DNA from: Micromonospora purpureochromogenes
GTDB lineage: Bacteria; Actinomycetota; Actinomycetes; Mycobacteriales; Micromonosporaceae
Reading direction: 5' to 3'
Length of the DNA stretch: 64,000 bases
Assembly (NCBI RefSeq): GCF_900091515.1
Contig: NZ_LT607410.1
Location: forward strand, 6,014,001 to 6,078,000
The notes below the pieces were generated by a model. It did not search any database and was not told the DNA's origin. It saw nothing but the letters and a program-made list of their open reading frames with translations. The translations under genes were made by a program, and so were the position numbers. Below are positions 35,376 through 43,091 of this stretch, piece after piece; the stretch's first letter is position 1; each line of letters begins with the position of its first letter.

Positions 35376-35771
35376 TTATCGCACCGGGTCGTGGGTGCCG
35401 CGCGGCACTGCGGGCCGGCACCGGCGCAGCCGGTCCGCCGCCATCCGCCCGCCGACCGCCAGGCCGTACCGCTCGACGGCAGTGAGGCCGTACGCGCTGC
35501 ACGTCGGGGTGAACCGGCACTGGCCCGGCCAGCGGTGCGACAGCCAGCGCCGGTAGCCGAGGATCGCGGCCCGGCCGGCCCGGTCGACGACCGGCGCCCG
35601 GCTGACCTGGGCGGTAGTGGCGCCAAGGGTGAGCAGGAAGGAGAAGAGCCCGAGGTCGCAGCAGTTCGGACCGTCGCACTCGCAGGCGTCACAGCCGGCG
35701 TAGGCCCAGTCGCGCTTGTTCTTGTTCTTGGCGGTGCGCCGACCCCACAGTCTGTTGATCACGCCGTACAT
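35376..35771 (-). CDS. yidD: Membrane protein insertion efficiency factor YidD
   Basis: A 131-residue protein. The YidD core lies in the second half: PGQCRFTPTCSAYGLTAVER then GGRMAADRLRRCRP, with the conserved cysteines and the SxY motif. YidD helps YidC insert inner-membrane proteins. The N-terminal ~60 residues carry an unusual cysteine cluster (CDACECDGPNCCD) followed by a hydrophobic segment, not part of the usual short form (about 85 residues). It is away from the rpmH-rnpA-yidC locus, so it is probably an extra copy. Confidence 0.85.
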   Translation of the reverse strand: MYGVINRLWGRRTAKNKNKRDWAYAGCDACECDGPNCCDLGLFSFLLTLGATTAQVSRAPVVDRAGRAAILGYRRWLSHRWPGQCRFTPTCSAYGLTAVERYGLAVGGRMAADRLRRCRPAVPRGTHDPVR

Positions 35772-35801
35772 GGTGCGACAGCCCCGCCACCCGGGCGCTG
35801 G

Positions 35802-36596
35802 TCAGGCCGGTCGGTCCGACGGCGTGGTGAGGGCAAAGTGGACGGTGCGGCCGGTGCGCCGCCGCCCGAGGCGGTGCGCCAGCGGGACGAGCACGCCGTG
35901 CAGCACGGGGTACTTGCGGACCAGCAGCCGGGCGGCGTGCCGCTCCTCGTCGCCGGTGAGCCGGCGCGCGGTGGCCTCGACGGCGGGGCCGGTCGCTCGC
36001 CCGCGAGCGGTGGACGGGGCGACGGTGACCCTGGGGCCGTTGCGGATGCGCCGGGTCTTGCCGGCCCGCTCGAAGCTGCGCACGTACGCACGTTCGCCGT
36101 CGACGGCGATGCTCACCGCCGTGCCGACCGGGGTGCTGTCGCGGCGGAAGCTGGTCAGCACCACGGTCTTCTGTCGGGTGAACGGCGCCCACCCCGGTGC
36201 CGCGTCGACCTCGACCGTGCCGAGCACCCCGCCGAGTTCGCGCCACCGGGCCACCAGCGCCGCCGCCGCCAGCGCGGCGGAGAGCCCGACCAGCCAGGTC
36301 TGGCCGGCGCTGCCGCCGAGGTGCCGGTCGGCGAGGTGGGTTCCGGTGTGCGCGAGCGCTCCGGCGAGGTATCCGGCCAGGGCGACCGCGGGCGCGTCGG
36401 CCCAGATCGCGGCGAGCAGCAGGGTGACCCCGATGCCCAGTTGGAACGCGCCGACGTCGTGGACGAAGTGGTGGCTGCCGGGAAAGTCGACCGCCTCGGC
36501 GAAACCGTCCGGTCGGCGCAGCGCCCACCCTCCGACCAGCAGTGCGGTCAACCCGAGCAGGGCGCAGGCGGCCCGGACGAAGCTCCTCATGCTCAC
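35802..36596 (-). CDS. Membrane domain fused to PPOX-type (F420-dependent-like) enzyme
   Basis: A 264-residue fusion. Residues 1-125 hold four hydrophobic segments with GSHHFVHDVGAFQLGIG, like small DUF4345-type membrane proteins. Residues about 135-255 are a split beta-barrel of the pyridoxamine-phosphate-oxidase/F420 reductase type: FTRQKTVVLTSFRRDSTPVG, then VDGERAYVRSFERAGKTRRI and ALTTPSD. The soluble half in stand-alone form is about 130 residues, so the membrane half looks added. A membrane-tethered flavin or F420 enzyme is inferred. Confidence 0.8.
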   Translation of the reverse strand: MSMRSFVRAACALLGLTALLVGGWALRRPDGFAEAVDFPGSHHFVHDVGAFQLGIGVTLLLAAIWADAPAVALAGYLAGALAHTGTHLADRHLGGSAGQTWLVGLSAALAAAALVARWRELGGVLGTVEVDAAPGWAPFTRQKTVVLTSFRRDSTPVGTAVSIAVDGERAYVRSFERAGKTRRIRNGPRVTVAPSTARGRATGPAVEATARRLTGDEERHAARLLVRKYPVLHGVLVPLAHRLGRRRTGRTVHFALTTPSDRPA

Positions 36597-36649
36597 TCGA
36601 CGGAACGCCGTGGGAGAACGTGACGGTCCCCGGCGGTACGGTCCGGGGC

Positions 36650-37069
36650 ATGGAACAGCGGATCAGCCTGATCACCCTCGGCGTCGCCGACCTCCCGCGC
36701 GCCCGGACGTTCTACGAGCGCCTCGGCTGGCGGGGCCAGGAGGTCGAGGAGACCGTCTTCTTCCAGGCCGGTGGTCTCGCCCTGGTGTTGTGGGGCCGGG
36801 AGAAGCTGGCCGCCGACGCGGGCGTACCGGACACCGGCCCGGGCTGCCTGACGCTGGCGCAGAACGTCCGCTCCCGCGCCGAGGTCAACGCCGTGCTGGC
36901 CACGGCGGAGCGGGCCGGCGCGCGGATCACCCGCCCGGCGGCGGAGACCTTCTACGGCGGTTACGCCGGCTTCTTCACCGACCCGGACGGTCACGTCTGG
37001 GAGATCGCCTGGAACCCGGGCTTCCCGCTCGCCGAAGACGGCACGCTCACCCTGCCCGACTTCAGCTGA
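36650..37069 (+). CDS. VOC family protein
   Basis: A 139-residue VOC protein. It opens MEQRISLITLGVADLPRART and ends GFFTDPDGHVWEIAWNPGF, the typical terminal metal-ligand strand. The first 14 residues match the remnant at 15688. Its 3' end overlaps by eight bases the stop region of the convergent six-cysteine paralogue 3. Enzymatic role is not predictable. Confidence 0.87.
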   Translation: MEQRISLITLGVADLPRARTFYERLGWRGQEVEETVFFQAGGLALVLWGREKLAADAGVPDTGPGCLTLAQNVRSRAEVNAVLATAERAGARITRPAAETFYGGYAGFFTDPDGHVWEIAWNPGFPLAEDGTLTLPDFS

Positions 37070-38189
37070 ACACGGTGCGCCGCACCCCCCGGTGGCCGGC
37101 GCAGGCCTCGCGTCGCCCGCCGGTGAGGCTGACCGCGCCGTCGCGGCACTGCACCAGGTAGCCGCGCCCGGCCCAGAAGTTCTGCACGCAGTCGAAAAAG
37201 TCGCAGATCCGGTGGTCCGGCCGGCGGACGCGCTCGCCGCCGCAGAAGTCGTACCCCATGGGGTTGGTCGGGGCGCCGCAGCGCCGCTCGGCCGACGGCG
37301 CGGGTGCGGCCGGCGAGCGGCGGGGCTTCGCCGCGGCGGACGGCGCGGGCGCGGCGGCGCGGGGCGCGGCCACCCGCGCCGGTACCGGCGTGGCGGCCAC
37401 GGCGACGTCGGAGCCGGGGCTGACCGGTGGGTCGGACTCGAAGAGGACCGCGGGCACGACCAGGGCGAGCGCGGCGGCGACGGCGACGGTGCGCCGGCCG
37501 CCGGGGATGCGCCCGGCGAGCCGGGCCTGCCCGGGGGTGGCGATCGCCGGCCGGAACGGCTGGGTCTGCTCGTGTTCGGCGATCAGCTCGTCGAGCTGCG
37601 CGATCACCGCGGCGCGCTGCTCGATGGCGTCGGCGAAGGCCAGGGTGAGGGTGAACCGGAAGTCGGCCGCCGCCGTGGGCGGCACCAGCAGGCCGCAGGT
37701 GCGCCGCCGGTCGAGGACCTGGATCAGCGACACCGGGGCCGCCGGGTCGTGGGACAGGCCGGTCATCTTTCCGTACGCCCAGTCGCGCCGGCCGCGTCCG
37801 CCGAGCAGCACCAGTCGGCGGTTGGTGATCAGGGCCACGCCGGCGTCGGTGGCCCGGACGCCGTCGGGGAGCCGGTGGCGCAGTGGCGCCGGCAGCGGCT
37901 CGACGGTCAGGTCGGGTGCGGGCAGCACCGTGGCGTGCCGGACCTCGACCAGTTGCGCGGCGGGCAGTGCCCAGAAGACCACCTCGCCGGGGGCGAGTTC
38001 CAGGGGCAGGCCGTGGCCGGCGGCGACCGAGCCGTGCAGGTCGACGGCGAGGGTACGCAGTCGCCGCAGCTCGTCGTCGCGCTGTCGCCACGCCCGCTCG
38101 GCTTCGCGGAATGTCCGCTGCCGGCGCTCGTTCTGCTTACGCGCCCAGGTGTAACGCCAGGTGGAACCCGTCGAATCAGTATCTGCCAC
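37062..38189 (-). CDS. Six-cysteine ectodomain membrane protein, paralogue 3 (intact)
   Basis: A 375-residue protein. GTG 38189 has GGAG five bases upstream. The N-terminus (TGSTWRYTWARKQNERRQRT) and PH-like segment (LITNRRLVLLGGRGRRDWAY) match the other two copies. A membrane helix lies near residue 240 (TVAVAAALALVVPAVLF), followed by a shorter Ala/Pro linker and the six-cysteine domain starting RCGAPTNPMGYDFCGG. The cysteine spacing C-X11-C-X12-C-X4-C-X13-C-X14-C is identical in all three copies although the rest has diverged. Function unknown. Confidence 0.82.
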   Translation of the reverse strand: MADTDSTGSTWRYTWARKQNERRQRTFREAERAWRQRDDELRRLRTLAVDLHGSVAAGHGLPLELAPGEVVFWALPAAQLVEVRHATVLPAPDLTVEPLPAPLRHRLPDGVRATDAGVALITNRRLVLLGGRGRRDWAYGKMTGLSHDPAAPVSLIQVLDRRRTCGLLVPPTAAADFRFTLTLAFADAIEQRAAVIAQLDELIAEHEQTQPFRPAIATPGQARLAGRIPGGRRTVAVAAALALVVPAVLFESDPPVSPGSDVAVAATPVPARVAAPRAAAPAPSAAAKPRRSPAAPAPSAERRCGAPTNPMGYDFCGGERVRRPDHRICDFFDCVQNFWAGRGYLVQCRDGAVSLTGGRREACAGHRGVRRTVFS

Positions 38190-38538
38190 GCCGACTCCTT
38201 CGCCGCGCGAGCCACCAACCGGGGTGTCATCCGGATCAACGGTGGCGGCGAGTCCGGCGGACACGCCGAACCGCGCGAACCACCCGATCGGCGGACCAAT
38301 CCGGGCGATTGGTGGATGTGGCCGCGTCGATTCACGTTCGCCTCGGAGGCAGGCCGGCGCCGATGCCGGCCGAGGCGAGATCATCCCGTGCGCCGTGCGA
38401 GGTGCCCAAACCCTCGGTAACGTCAGCCGCAGCCGGACGGCGACGGGGCCACCCGGCATCGTGATGCGGAGGTGGATTGGTGAGCGCGAGGAGCGAGCCG
38501 GTTCTGCGAGCCCCGCAGTCGCGAACGAAGAATCCCCG
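38190..38538. other. Regulatory region upstream of gluconate operon
   Basis: About 350 bases between divergent genes. It holds a palindrome (38295-38313) and a short leader ORF (38480-38542), both listed. No other gene is convincing. Confidence 0.6.
38295..38313. promoter_or_regulatory. Palindromic operator candidate ACCAATC-N5-GATTGGT
   Basis: Perfect 7-bp arms (38295-38301 and 38307-38313) flank five bases. It lies 180 bp upstream of the leader ORF of the gluconate operon and 106 bp upstream of the divergent paralogue 3 start. It could bind a GntR- or LacI-type regulator; no such gene is adjacent. Confidence 0.4.
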
Positions 38539-38542
38539 GTGA
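38480..38542 (+). CDS. 20-codon leader ORF translationally coupled to gluconate kinase
   Basis: GTG 38480 has a good ribosome site (GGAGG 38468-38472, seven bases upstream). The product is VSARSEPVLRAPQSRTKNPR. Its TGA stop (38540-38542) overlaps the GTG start of the kinase gene (38539-38541), giving GTGA. The kinase start has only a weak purine tract of its own, so coupling through this leader is likely. The peptide itself has no recognisable function. Confidence 0.5.
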   Translation: MSARSEPVLRAPQSRTKNPR

Positions 38543-40077
38543 GCGACAGGGTCGTGCTCGGCGTCGACATCGGCACCACCAGCACCAAGGTGGTCGCCTA
38601 CGACACCGAAGGCGAGCAGCTCGCCCACCATTCCGTGGGCTATCCGCTGGACGAGCCGCACCCGGGTTGGGCGGAACAGGACCCGTTGACCATCTTCGAG
38701 GCGGTCGTCGAGTGCGTCCGTACCGTGGCCGGTGAGCTGCCCGGGCCGGTCGCGGGCCTGTCGTTCAGCACCGCCATGCACAGCCTGATCGGCCTGGACG
38801 CCGAGGGCGTCCCGTTGACCCCGTCGGTGACCTGGGCGGATTCCCGGGCCAGCGCGCAGGCCGAGCGGTTGCGGGCCGCCCCGCCGGGGCTCGCGCTGCA
38901 CCGGCGTACCGGTACGCCGGTGCACCCGATGGCGCCGCTGCCGAAGCTGGTCTGGTTCGCCGAGCAGGAGCCGATGCTCTTCGAGCGGGTCGCGCACTGG
39001 GTCGGCATCAAGGACTACGTGCTGCTGCGCCTGACCGACGCGCTGGTGACCGACCACTCGGTGGCCTCGGCCACCGGGCTGATGGACATCCACCACCTGG
39101 TCTGGGACGCACAGGCGCTGGGCATCGCCGGCATCGTCGAGGAGCAGCTGCCGCAGCTCGTCGCGACCACCACGGTGCTGCCGGGCCTCACCGCCGAGGC
39201 GGCCGTGGCGACCGGACTGCCCGCCGACACCCCGCTGGTGGTCGGCGCGGGCGACGGCCCACTGGCCAACCTCGGCCTGGGGGCGGTCCGGCCGGGCGTG
39301 GTGGCCTGCTCGATCGGCACCTCCGGGGCGATGCGGGTGGCCGTCGAGCGGCCGGCCGTCGACCCGCTCGGCGGGGTGTTCTGCTACGCGCTGACCGAGG
39401 ACCGCTGGGTGGTCGGCGGCGCGATCAACAACGGCGGCATCGTGCTCCAGTGGGCCGGCGACGCGCTGGCTCCGGAGCTGGGCGAGGACTCCGAAGAGGA
39501 GCTGCTGGCGCTGGCCGAGCGGGCGCCGGTCGGCTCCGGTGGGCTGATCATGCTGCCGTACCTGCTCAGCGAGCGGGCGCCGCACTGGAGCGCGCTGCCG
39601 CGCGGGGCGTACGTGGGGCTGACCCACGGCCACCGCCGCGAGCACCTGATCCGGGCGGCGCTGGAGGGGGTGTGCCAGCAGCTCGCCCTGGTGCTGGCCT
39701 CGGTGCGGGCGGCCGGCAACGAGGTCCGCGAGATCCGGGCCAGCGGCGGTTTCGCGCGCAGCCCGCTGTGGCGGCAGATCCTCGCCGACGCGCTCGGCAT
39801 GCCGGTGCGTTTCCCCGCCGGGCACGAGGGTTCCAGCTTCGGCGCGGCACTGCTCGGCATGCAGGCGCTCGGGCTGATCCCGTCCATCGACGTCGCCGCC
39901 GACCTGGTGGAGATCGACGAGACGGTAACCCCCGACCCGGCCGCCGCCGCCACCTACGCCGCGCTGCTCCCGCTCTTCTCCGAGCTGTACGACGCGCTGG
40001 TCCCGACCTTCGCGTCGCTGCGACGGCTGGCTCCGAGCCTGCCGCCGGAGCCGTCACCCACTCCCGCACCCATGTGA
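38539..40077 (+). CDS. gntK: Gluconokinase, FGGY family
   Basis: A 512-residue sugar kinase. The N-terminal ATP site is VLGVDIGTTSTKVVAYD. The substrate-side motif is FSTAMHSLIGLDAEG with TWADSRA. The C-terminal domain has GAGDGPLANLG, CSIGTSGAMR and IRASGGFARSPLWRQILAD. This combination plus the adjacent GntP-type permease indicates phosphorylation of D-gluconate to 6-phosphogluconate for the pentose phosphate pathway. FGGY-type gluconokinases, unlike the short GntK type, are the usual form in Gram-positives. The start at GTG 38539 overlaps the stop of a leader ORF. Confidence 0.92.
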   Translation: MSDRVVLGVDIGTTSTKVVAYDTEGEQLAHHSVGYPLDEPHPGWAEQDPLTIFEAVVECVRTVAGELPGPVAGLSFSTAMHSLIGLDAEGVPLTPSVTWADSRASAQAERLRAAPPGLALHRRTGTPVHPMAPLPKLVWFAEQEPMLFERVAHWVGIKDYVLLRLTDALVTDHSVASATGLMDIHHLVWDAQALGIAGIVEEQLPQLVATTTVLPGLTAEAAVATGLPADTPLVVGAGDGPLANLGLGAVRPGVVACSIGTSGAMRVAVERPAVDPLGGVFCYALTEDRWVVGGAINNGGIVLQWAGDALAPELGEDSEEELLALAERAPVGSGGLIMLPYLLSERAPHWSALPRGAYVGLTHGHRREHLIRAALEGVCQQLALVLASVRAAGNEVREIRASGGFARSPLWRQILADALGMPVRFPAGHEGSSFGAALLGMQALGLIPSIDVAADLVEIDETVTPDPAAAATYAALLPLFSELYDALVPTFASLRRLAPSLPPEPSPTPAPM

Positions 40078-40116
40078 TCGCCCGTCCCGCAAGGGACCGG
40101 ACGCCGTCCGAAGGTC

Positions 40117-41649
40117 GTGATTACCGTGACCACTCTCCTCGCCGCACCGGCCGAGCCGCTCACCGACGCCGGTGACGCCCAACTGATCGTCGCGGCCCTG
40201 CTGGGCATCGCCGCGGTGGTGCTCCTGATCGCCTGGGGCAAGGTCCATCCGTTCCTGTCCCTGATCCTCGGCGCGGCGGTGCTCGGCGTGGTCGCCGGCG
40301 TCGCCCCGGACAAGATCGTCACCTCGTTCAGCGGCGGCGTCGGCTCCACAGTGGGCGGGGTCGGCCTGCTGATCGCGCTCGGGGCCATGATCGGTGGCCT
40401 GCTCGCCGAATCCGGCGGCGCGGACGGCATCGTCGAACGGGTGGTCGGCCGGGTCTCCGGCACGGCGCTGCCCTGGGCGATGGCCGGGGTCGCCGCCCTC
40501 ATCGGGCTGCCGCTCTTCTTCGAGGTCGGCGTCGTGCTGCTGGTGCCGATCGTGCTGCTGGTCTCGTTGCGCACCGACGTACCGCTGATGAAGATCGGCA
40601 TTCCGGCGCTGGCCGGCCTGTCGGTGCTGCACGGCCTGGTGCCGCCGCACCCGGGCCCGCTGGTCGCGATCGACGCCCTGGGCGCCAACCTCGGCCAGAC
40701 CCTCGCGCTGGGACTGCTGGTCGCCATCCCGACGGTGATCGTCGCCGGTCCGATCTTCGGCAACTTCATCGCCCGCTACGTGCCCGCCACCGCACCGGAG
40801 GCGTTGCTGCCCACCCGGCGACCGGTCGCGCTCGCCGGCGGGCGGGGTCCGGCGGCCACCGGTCGCGGCCCGCTCGACGCCGACGGCGACCTGGTCACCG
40901 AGGACGACCTGGCCAACCCGGGCGCCGGCCGCCCGGGTGAGCCGATCGACGAGGCCGCCACCGAGCGGGTGCGGGCGCGCCGCGCGCCGGCCCTGTGGGC
41001 CGCGGTCATCACCGTCCTGCTGCCGGTGGTGCTGATGCTGCTGCGGGCGATCGGCGAGCTGACCCTGGACAAGGGCACCGCCGGCCGCAAGGCGCTGGAC
41101 ATCGTCGGCACCCCGATCGTCGCCCTGCTCGCCGGCGTCATCTTCGCGATGATCTTCCTCGGCTACCGGACCGGTTTCAGCCGCGCGCAGGTCTCCGGTT
41201 TCCTCGGCGGGTCGCTGCCGCCGATCGCCGGCATCCTGCTGATCGTCGCCGCCGGCGGCGGTTTCAAGCAGGTGCTGGTCGACGCCGGCGTGGGGAACCT
41301 GGTCGCCGACGCGGCCGAGGGCGCGAACCTCTCGCCGCTGCTGCTGGGCTGGCTGGTGGCCGTCGGCATCCGGGTGGCGACCGGCTCGGCCACCGTCGCC
41401 ACCATCACCGCCGCCGGCATCGTCGCGCCGCTGGCGGAGACCCTCCAGGGGCCGGAGGTGGCGCTGTTGGCGCTGGCCATCGGCTGCGGGTCGCTGTTCT
41501 TCTCGCACGTCAACGACGCGGGTTTCTGGCTGGTCAAGGAGTACTTCGGACTGACGGTCGGACAGACCATCAAGAGCTGGTCGGTGATGGAGACGATCAT
41601 CTCGGTGGTCGGCTTCCTCGGCGTCCTCCTCCTCGACCTCCTCCTGTAG
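40117..41649 (+). CDS. gntT: Gluconate:H+ symporter, GntP family
   Basis: A 510-residue permease with about 12-14 hydrophobic segments and the GntP family blocks: KVHPFLSLILGA, LIALGAMIGGLLAESGGAD, GLPLFFEVGVVLLVPIV, VPPHPGPLVAIDAL, SHVNDAGFWLVKEYF. It imports gluconate or a close aldonate with protons. A cytoplasmic insert of about 70 charged residues (about 230-295) is longer than in the E. coli protein. GTG 40117 or GTG 40126 may start it; the second has better ribosome spacing. It lies 39 bp after the kinase gene in one operon and ends before a very strong hairpin. Confidence 0.93.
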   Translation: MITVTTLLAAPAEPLTDAGDAQLIVAALLGIAAVVLLIAWGKVHPFLSLILGAAVLGVVAGVAPDKIVTSFSGGVGSTVGGVGLLIALGAMIGGLLAESGGADGIVERVVGRVSGTALPWAMAGVAALIGLPLFFEVGVVLLVPIVLLVSLRTDVPLMKIGIPALAGLSVLHGLVPPHPGPLVAIDALGANLGQTLALGLLVAIPTVIVAGPIFGNFIARYVPATAPEALLPTRRPVALAGGRGPAATGRGPLDADGDLVTEDDLANPGAGRPGEPIDEAATERVRARRAPALWAAVITVLLPVVLMLLRAIGELTLDKGTAGRKALDIVGTPIVALLAGVIFAMIFLGYRTGFSRAQVSGFLGGSLPPIAGILLIVAAGGGFKQVLVDAGVGNLVADAAEGANLSPLLLGWLVAVGIRVATGSATVATITAAGIVAPLAETLQGPEVALLALAIGCGSLFFSHVNDAGFWLVKEYFGLTVGQTIKSWSVMETIISVVGFLGVLLLDLLL

Positions 41650-41680
41650 CGCCCCACCCACCCCCGCCCCGAGCCGGGCC

Positions 41681-41742
41681 GGCACTTTCTGGGAAAGAGG
41701 GCTCATCCGGCGCGGAACAGCCACTCTTTCCCAGAAAGTGCC
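41681..41742 (+). terminator. 19-bp perfect hairpin after gluconate operon
   Basis: Arms ggcactttctgggaaagag (41681-41699) and its exact complement (41724-41742) enclose a 24-nt loop that can itself pair (ggct/agcc). It starts 31 bp after the permease stop. The arm is notably AT-richer than its surroundings, so it may be a dispersed repeat as well as a terminator. Confidence 0.8.
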
Positions 41743-41762
41743 CGGATCTTGGCGGGGCGACC

Positions 41763-41794
41763 GGGCGGCGGGGCGGCGGGGCGGCGGGGCGGCG
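41763..41794. repeat. Four perfect copies of 8-bp GC repeat
   Basis: The unit gggcggcg is repeated four times without a mismatch just after the monooxygenase stop codon. It is a simple-sequence tract likely to vary by slippage. Confidence 0.8.
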
Positions 41795-41800
41795 GGCGCG

Positions 41801-42085
41801 TCAGGGGGCTTCGACGCCGGAGATGCGGTAGCGGTGCACCTCGGCGCCGAGGATCGCCGCCACCTGCTCCTCCGCCGGGCCGGAACCGCGGAAGGCGAGC
41901 AGTTGGTCGTCGCTGTCCCAGCGCTCGTAGACGTTGATCCGGCCCGGCTCGACCAGGTCGGCGCTGATCGCGAAGTCGACGCAGCCGGGCGCGGAACGCG
42001 CCTGCCGCACGACCTCGGCGCAGGACGCCAGGTAGGCGTCCCGCCCGGCCGGGTCGACGTAGAGACTGCCGGCGACGATGAGCAC
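41801..42085 (-). CDS. Antibiotic biosynthesis monooxygenase (ABM) domain protein
   Basis: A 94-residue protein. GTG 42085 is chosen because GGAGG precedes it by five bases. The sequence IVAGSLYVDPAGRDAYLASC, CVDFAISADLVEPGRINVYE, RWDSDDQLLAF has the dimeric alpha-beta barrel of the ABM/YgiN-like family: small cofactor-free quinone-forming monooxygenases or heme-degrading relatives. It lies 85 bp after the TipA-type regulator gene's stop and is read in the same direction, so the regulator may control it. Confidence 0.85.
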   Translation of the reverse strand: MLIVAGSLYVDPAGRDAYLASCAEVVRQARSAPGCVDFAISADLVEPGRINVYERWDSDDQLLAFRGSGPAEEQVAAILGAEVHRYRISGVEAP

Positions 42086-42170
42086 GGTGACCTCCGGTGG
42101 TGTGGTGGGGCGGTCCGCCTGACAGGCACCAATATGCCTGTCAGGCGGGACCCGCACCGCCCACACCGGC

Positions 42171-42929
42171 TCAGGCGCGCGTGATCGCGTTGGCGTGGAT
42201 CGCCTCGTTCAGGTACGCGGCCATCCCCGGCGCGACCGCCTCGTAGTGCGCGGTGAACCGCGGGTCCGCCACGTACATGTCGGCCAGCCCGGTGTGGATC
42301 TCGTAGGAGCAGTCGTAGAACCAGCGGCTGATCAGCTGCCGGTGCTCCTCGGCCAGCGCCATCGCCGCCGGCGAGTCCGCCGCCGCCCCGGACGCCATCA
42401 CCTCGACGAACCGCCGCCCCCACTCCTCGTTCTCCGCCTTGTTGCGCAGCCAGTCCTCCTTCGAGTAGCTGGCCACCCGCCGGTTCGACTCCTGGTACGC
42501 GTCGGTGCCGCCCCAGCGCTGCTCCGCCTCCTCGGCGTGCGCGTCCGGGTCGAAGTCCCCGAAGACCTCGAACCGCTCCTCCGGGGTCAGATTGATGTTC
42601 ATCCTTCTCGCCTCCATCGCGAGCTCGATCGCGGTGACCATCTCCTGGAGTTTCCCGATCCGCCCGCTGAGCAGCTCGTGCTGCCGGCGCAGGTGCGCCG
42701 CCGGGTCGGCGGTCGGGTCGTCGAGGATCGCCGCGATCTCCTCCAGCGGGAACCCCAGCTCCCGGTAGAACCGGATGTGCTGCAGGCGCTCCAGGTCCGC
42801 GTCGTCGTAGCGGCGGTAGCCCGCCGCGGTGCGTCCGCTGGGCGACAGCAGCCCGATCTCGTCGTAGTGGTGCAGCGTCCGGACCGTCACCCGGGCCGCC
42901 TTAGCCACCTGACCCACCGTGTACGCCAT
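42171..42929 (-). CDS. MerR family regulator with TipAS antibiotic-binding domain
   Basis: A 252-residue protein. ATG 42929 follows GGGAGGG. Residues 1-70 are the MerR HTH (YTVGQVAKAARVTVRTLHHY, AAGYRRYDDADLERLQHIRF), then a dimer helix, then the TipAS domain (about 120-250) with NINLTPEERFEVFGDFDPDA, QRWGGTDAYQESNRRVASYS and the terminal helix GMAAYLNEAIHANA. TipAL-type proteins bind thiopeptide antibiotics and activate export or tolerance genes. A MerR-type promoter lies upstream, so it probably controls itself. Confidence 0.92.
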   Translation of the reverse strand: MAYTVGQVAKAARVTVRTLHHYDEIGLLSPSGRTAAGYRRYDDADLERLQHIRFYRELGFPLEEIAAILDDPTADPAAHLRRQHELLSGRIGKLQEMVTAIELAMEARRMNINLTPEERFEVFGDFDPDAHAEEAEQRWGGTDAYQESNRRVASYSKEDWLRNKAENEEWGRRFVEVMASGAAADSPAAMALAEEHRQLISRWFYDCSYEIHTGLADMYVADPRFTAHYEAVAPGMAAYLNEAIHANAITRA

Positions 42930-42952
42930 GGTTTCCCTCCCTTCCGCGACCA

Positions 42953-42983
42953 AGGCTCCCGCCTGCCGTTGCGTGAGGGTCAA
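42953..42983 (-). promoter_or_regulatory. MerR/TipA-type promoter with 19-bp spacer
   Basis: On the minus strand the -35 ttgacc (42983-42978) and -10 gagcct (42958-42953) are separated by 19 bp, with the partial dyad ctcacgcaacggcaggcggg between. Same geometry as the site at 16599-16629. It lies just upstream of the TipA-type gene. Confidence 0.6.
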
Positions 42984-43044
42984 GCCCGATTCTGCGCGTC
43001 GCGTCACACCCTCGCCGGGGATCGGCGCGGCGGCACACGCGAAC

Positions 43045-43080
43045 GCCCCCGGCCTCCGAGGGGGTGGAGAGGCCGGGGGC
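43045..43080 (-). terminator. 12-bp hairpin terminator
   Basis: Arms gcccccggcctc (43045-43056) and its complement (43069-43080) enclose 12 nt. It lies 11 bases past the stop of the minus-strand gene at 43092. Confidence 0.75.
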
Positions 43081-43091
43081 GTCCGGATCGG

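Noticed and set aside
41750..41800. GC-rich tandem repeat as a functional coding or regulatory element
   Set aside because: Four 8-bp copies just after a stop codon look like a simple-sequence tract; no protein or site is suggested.
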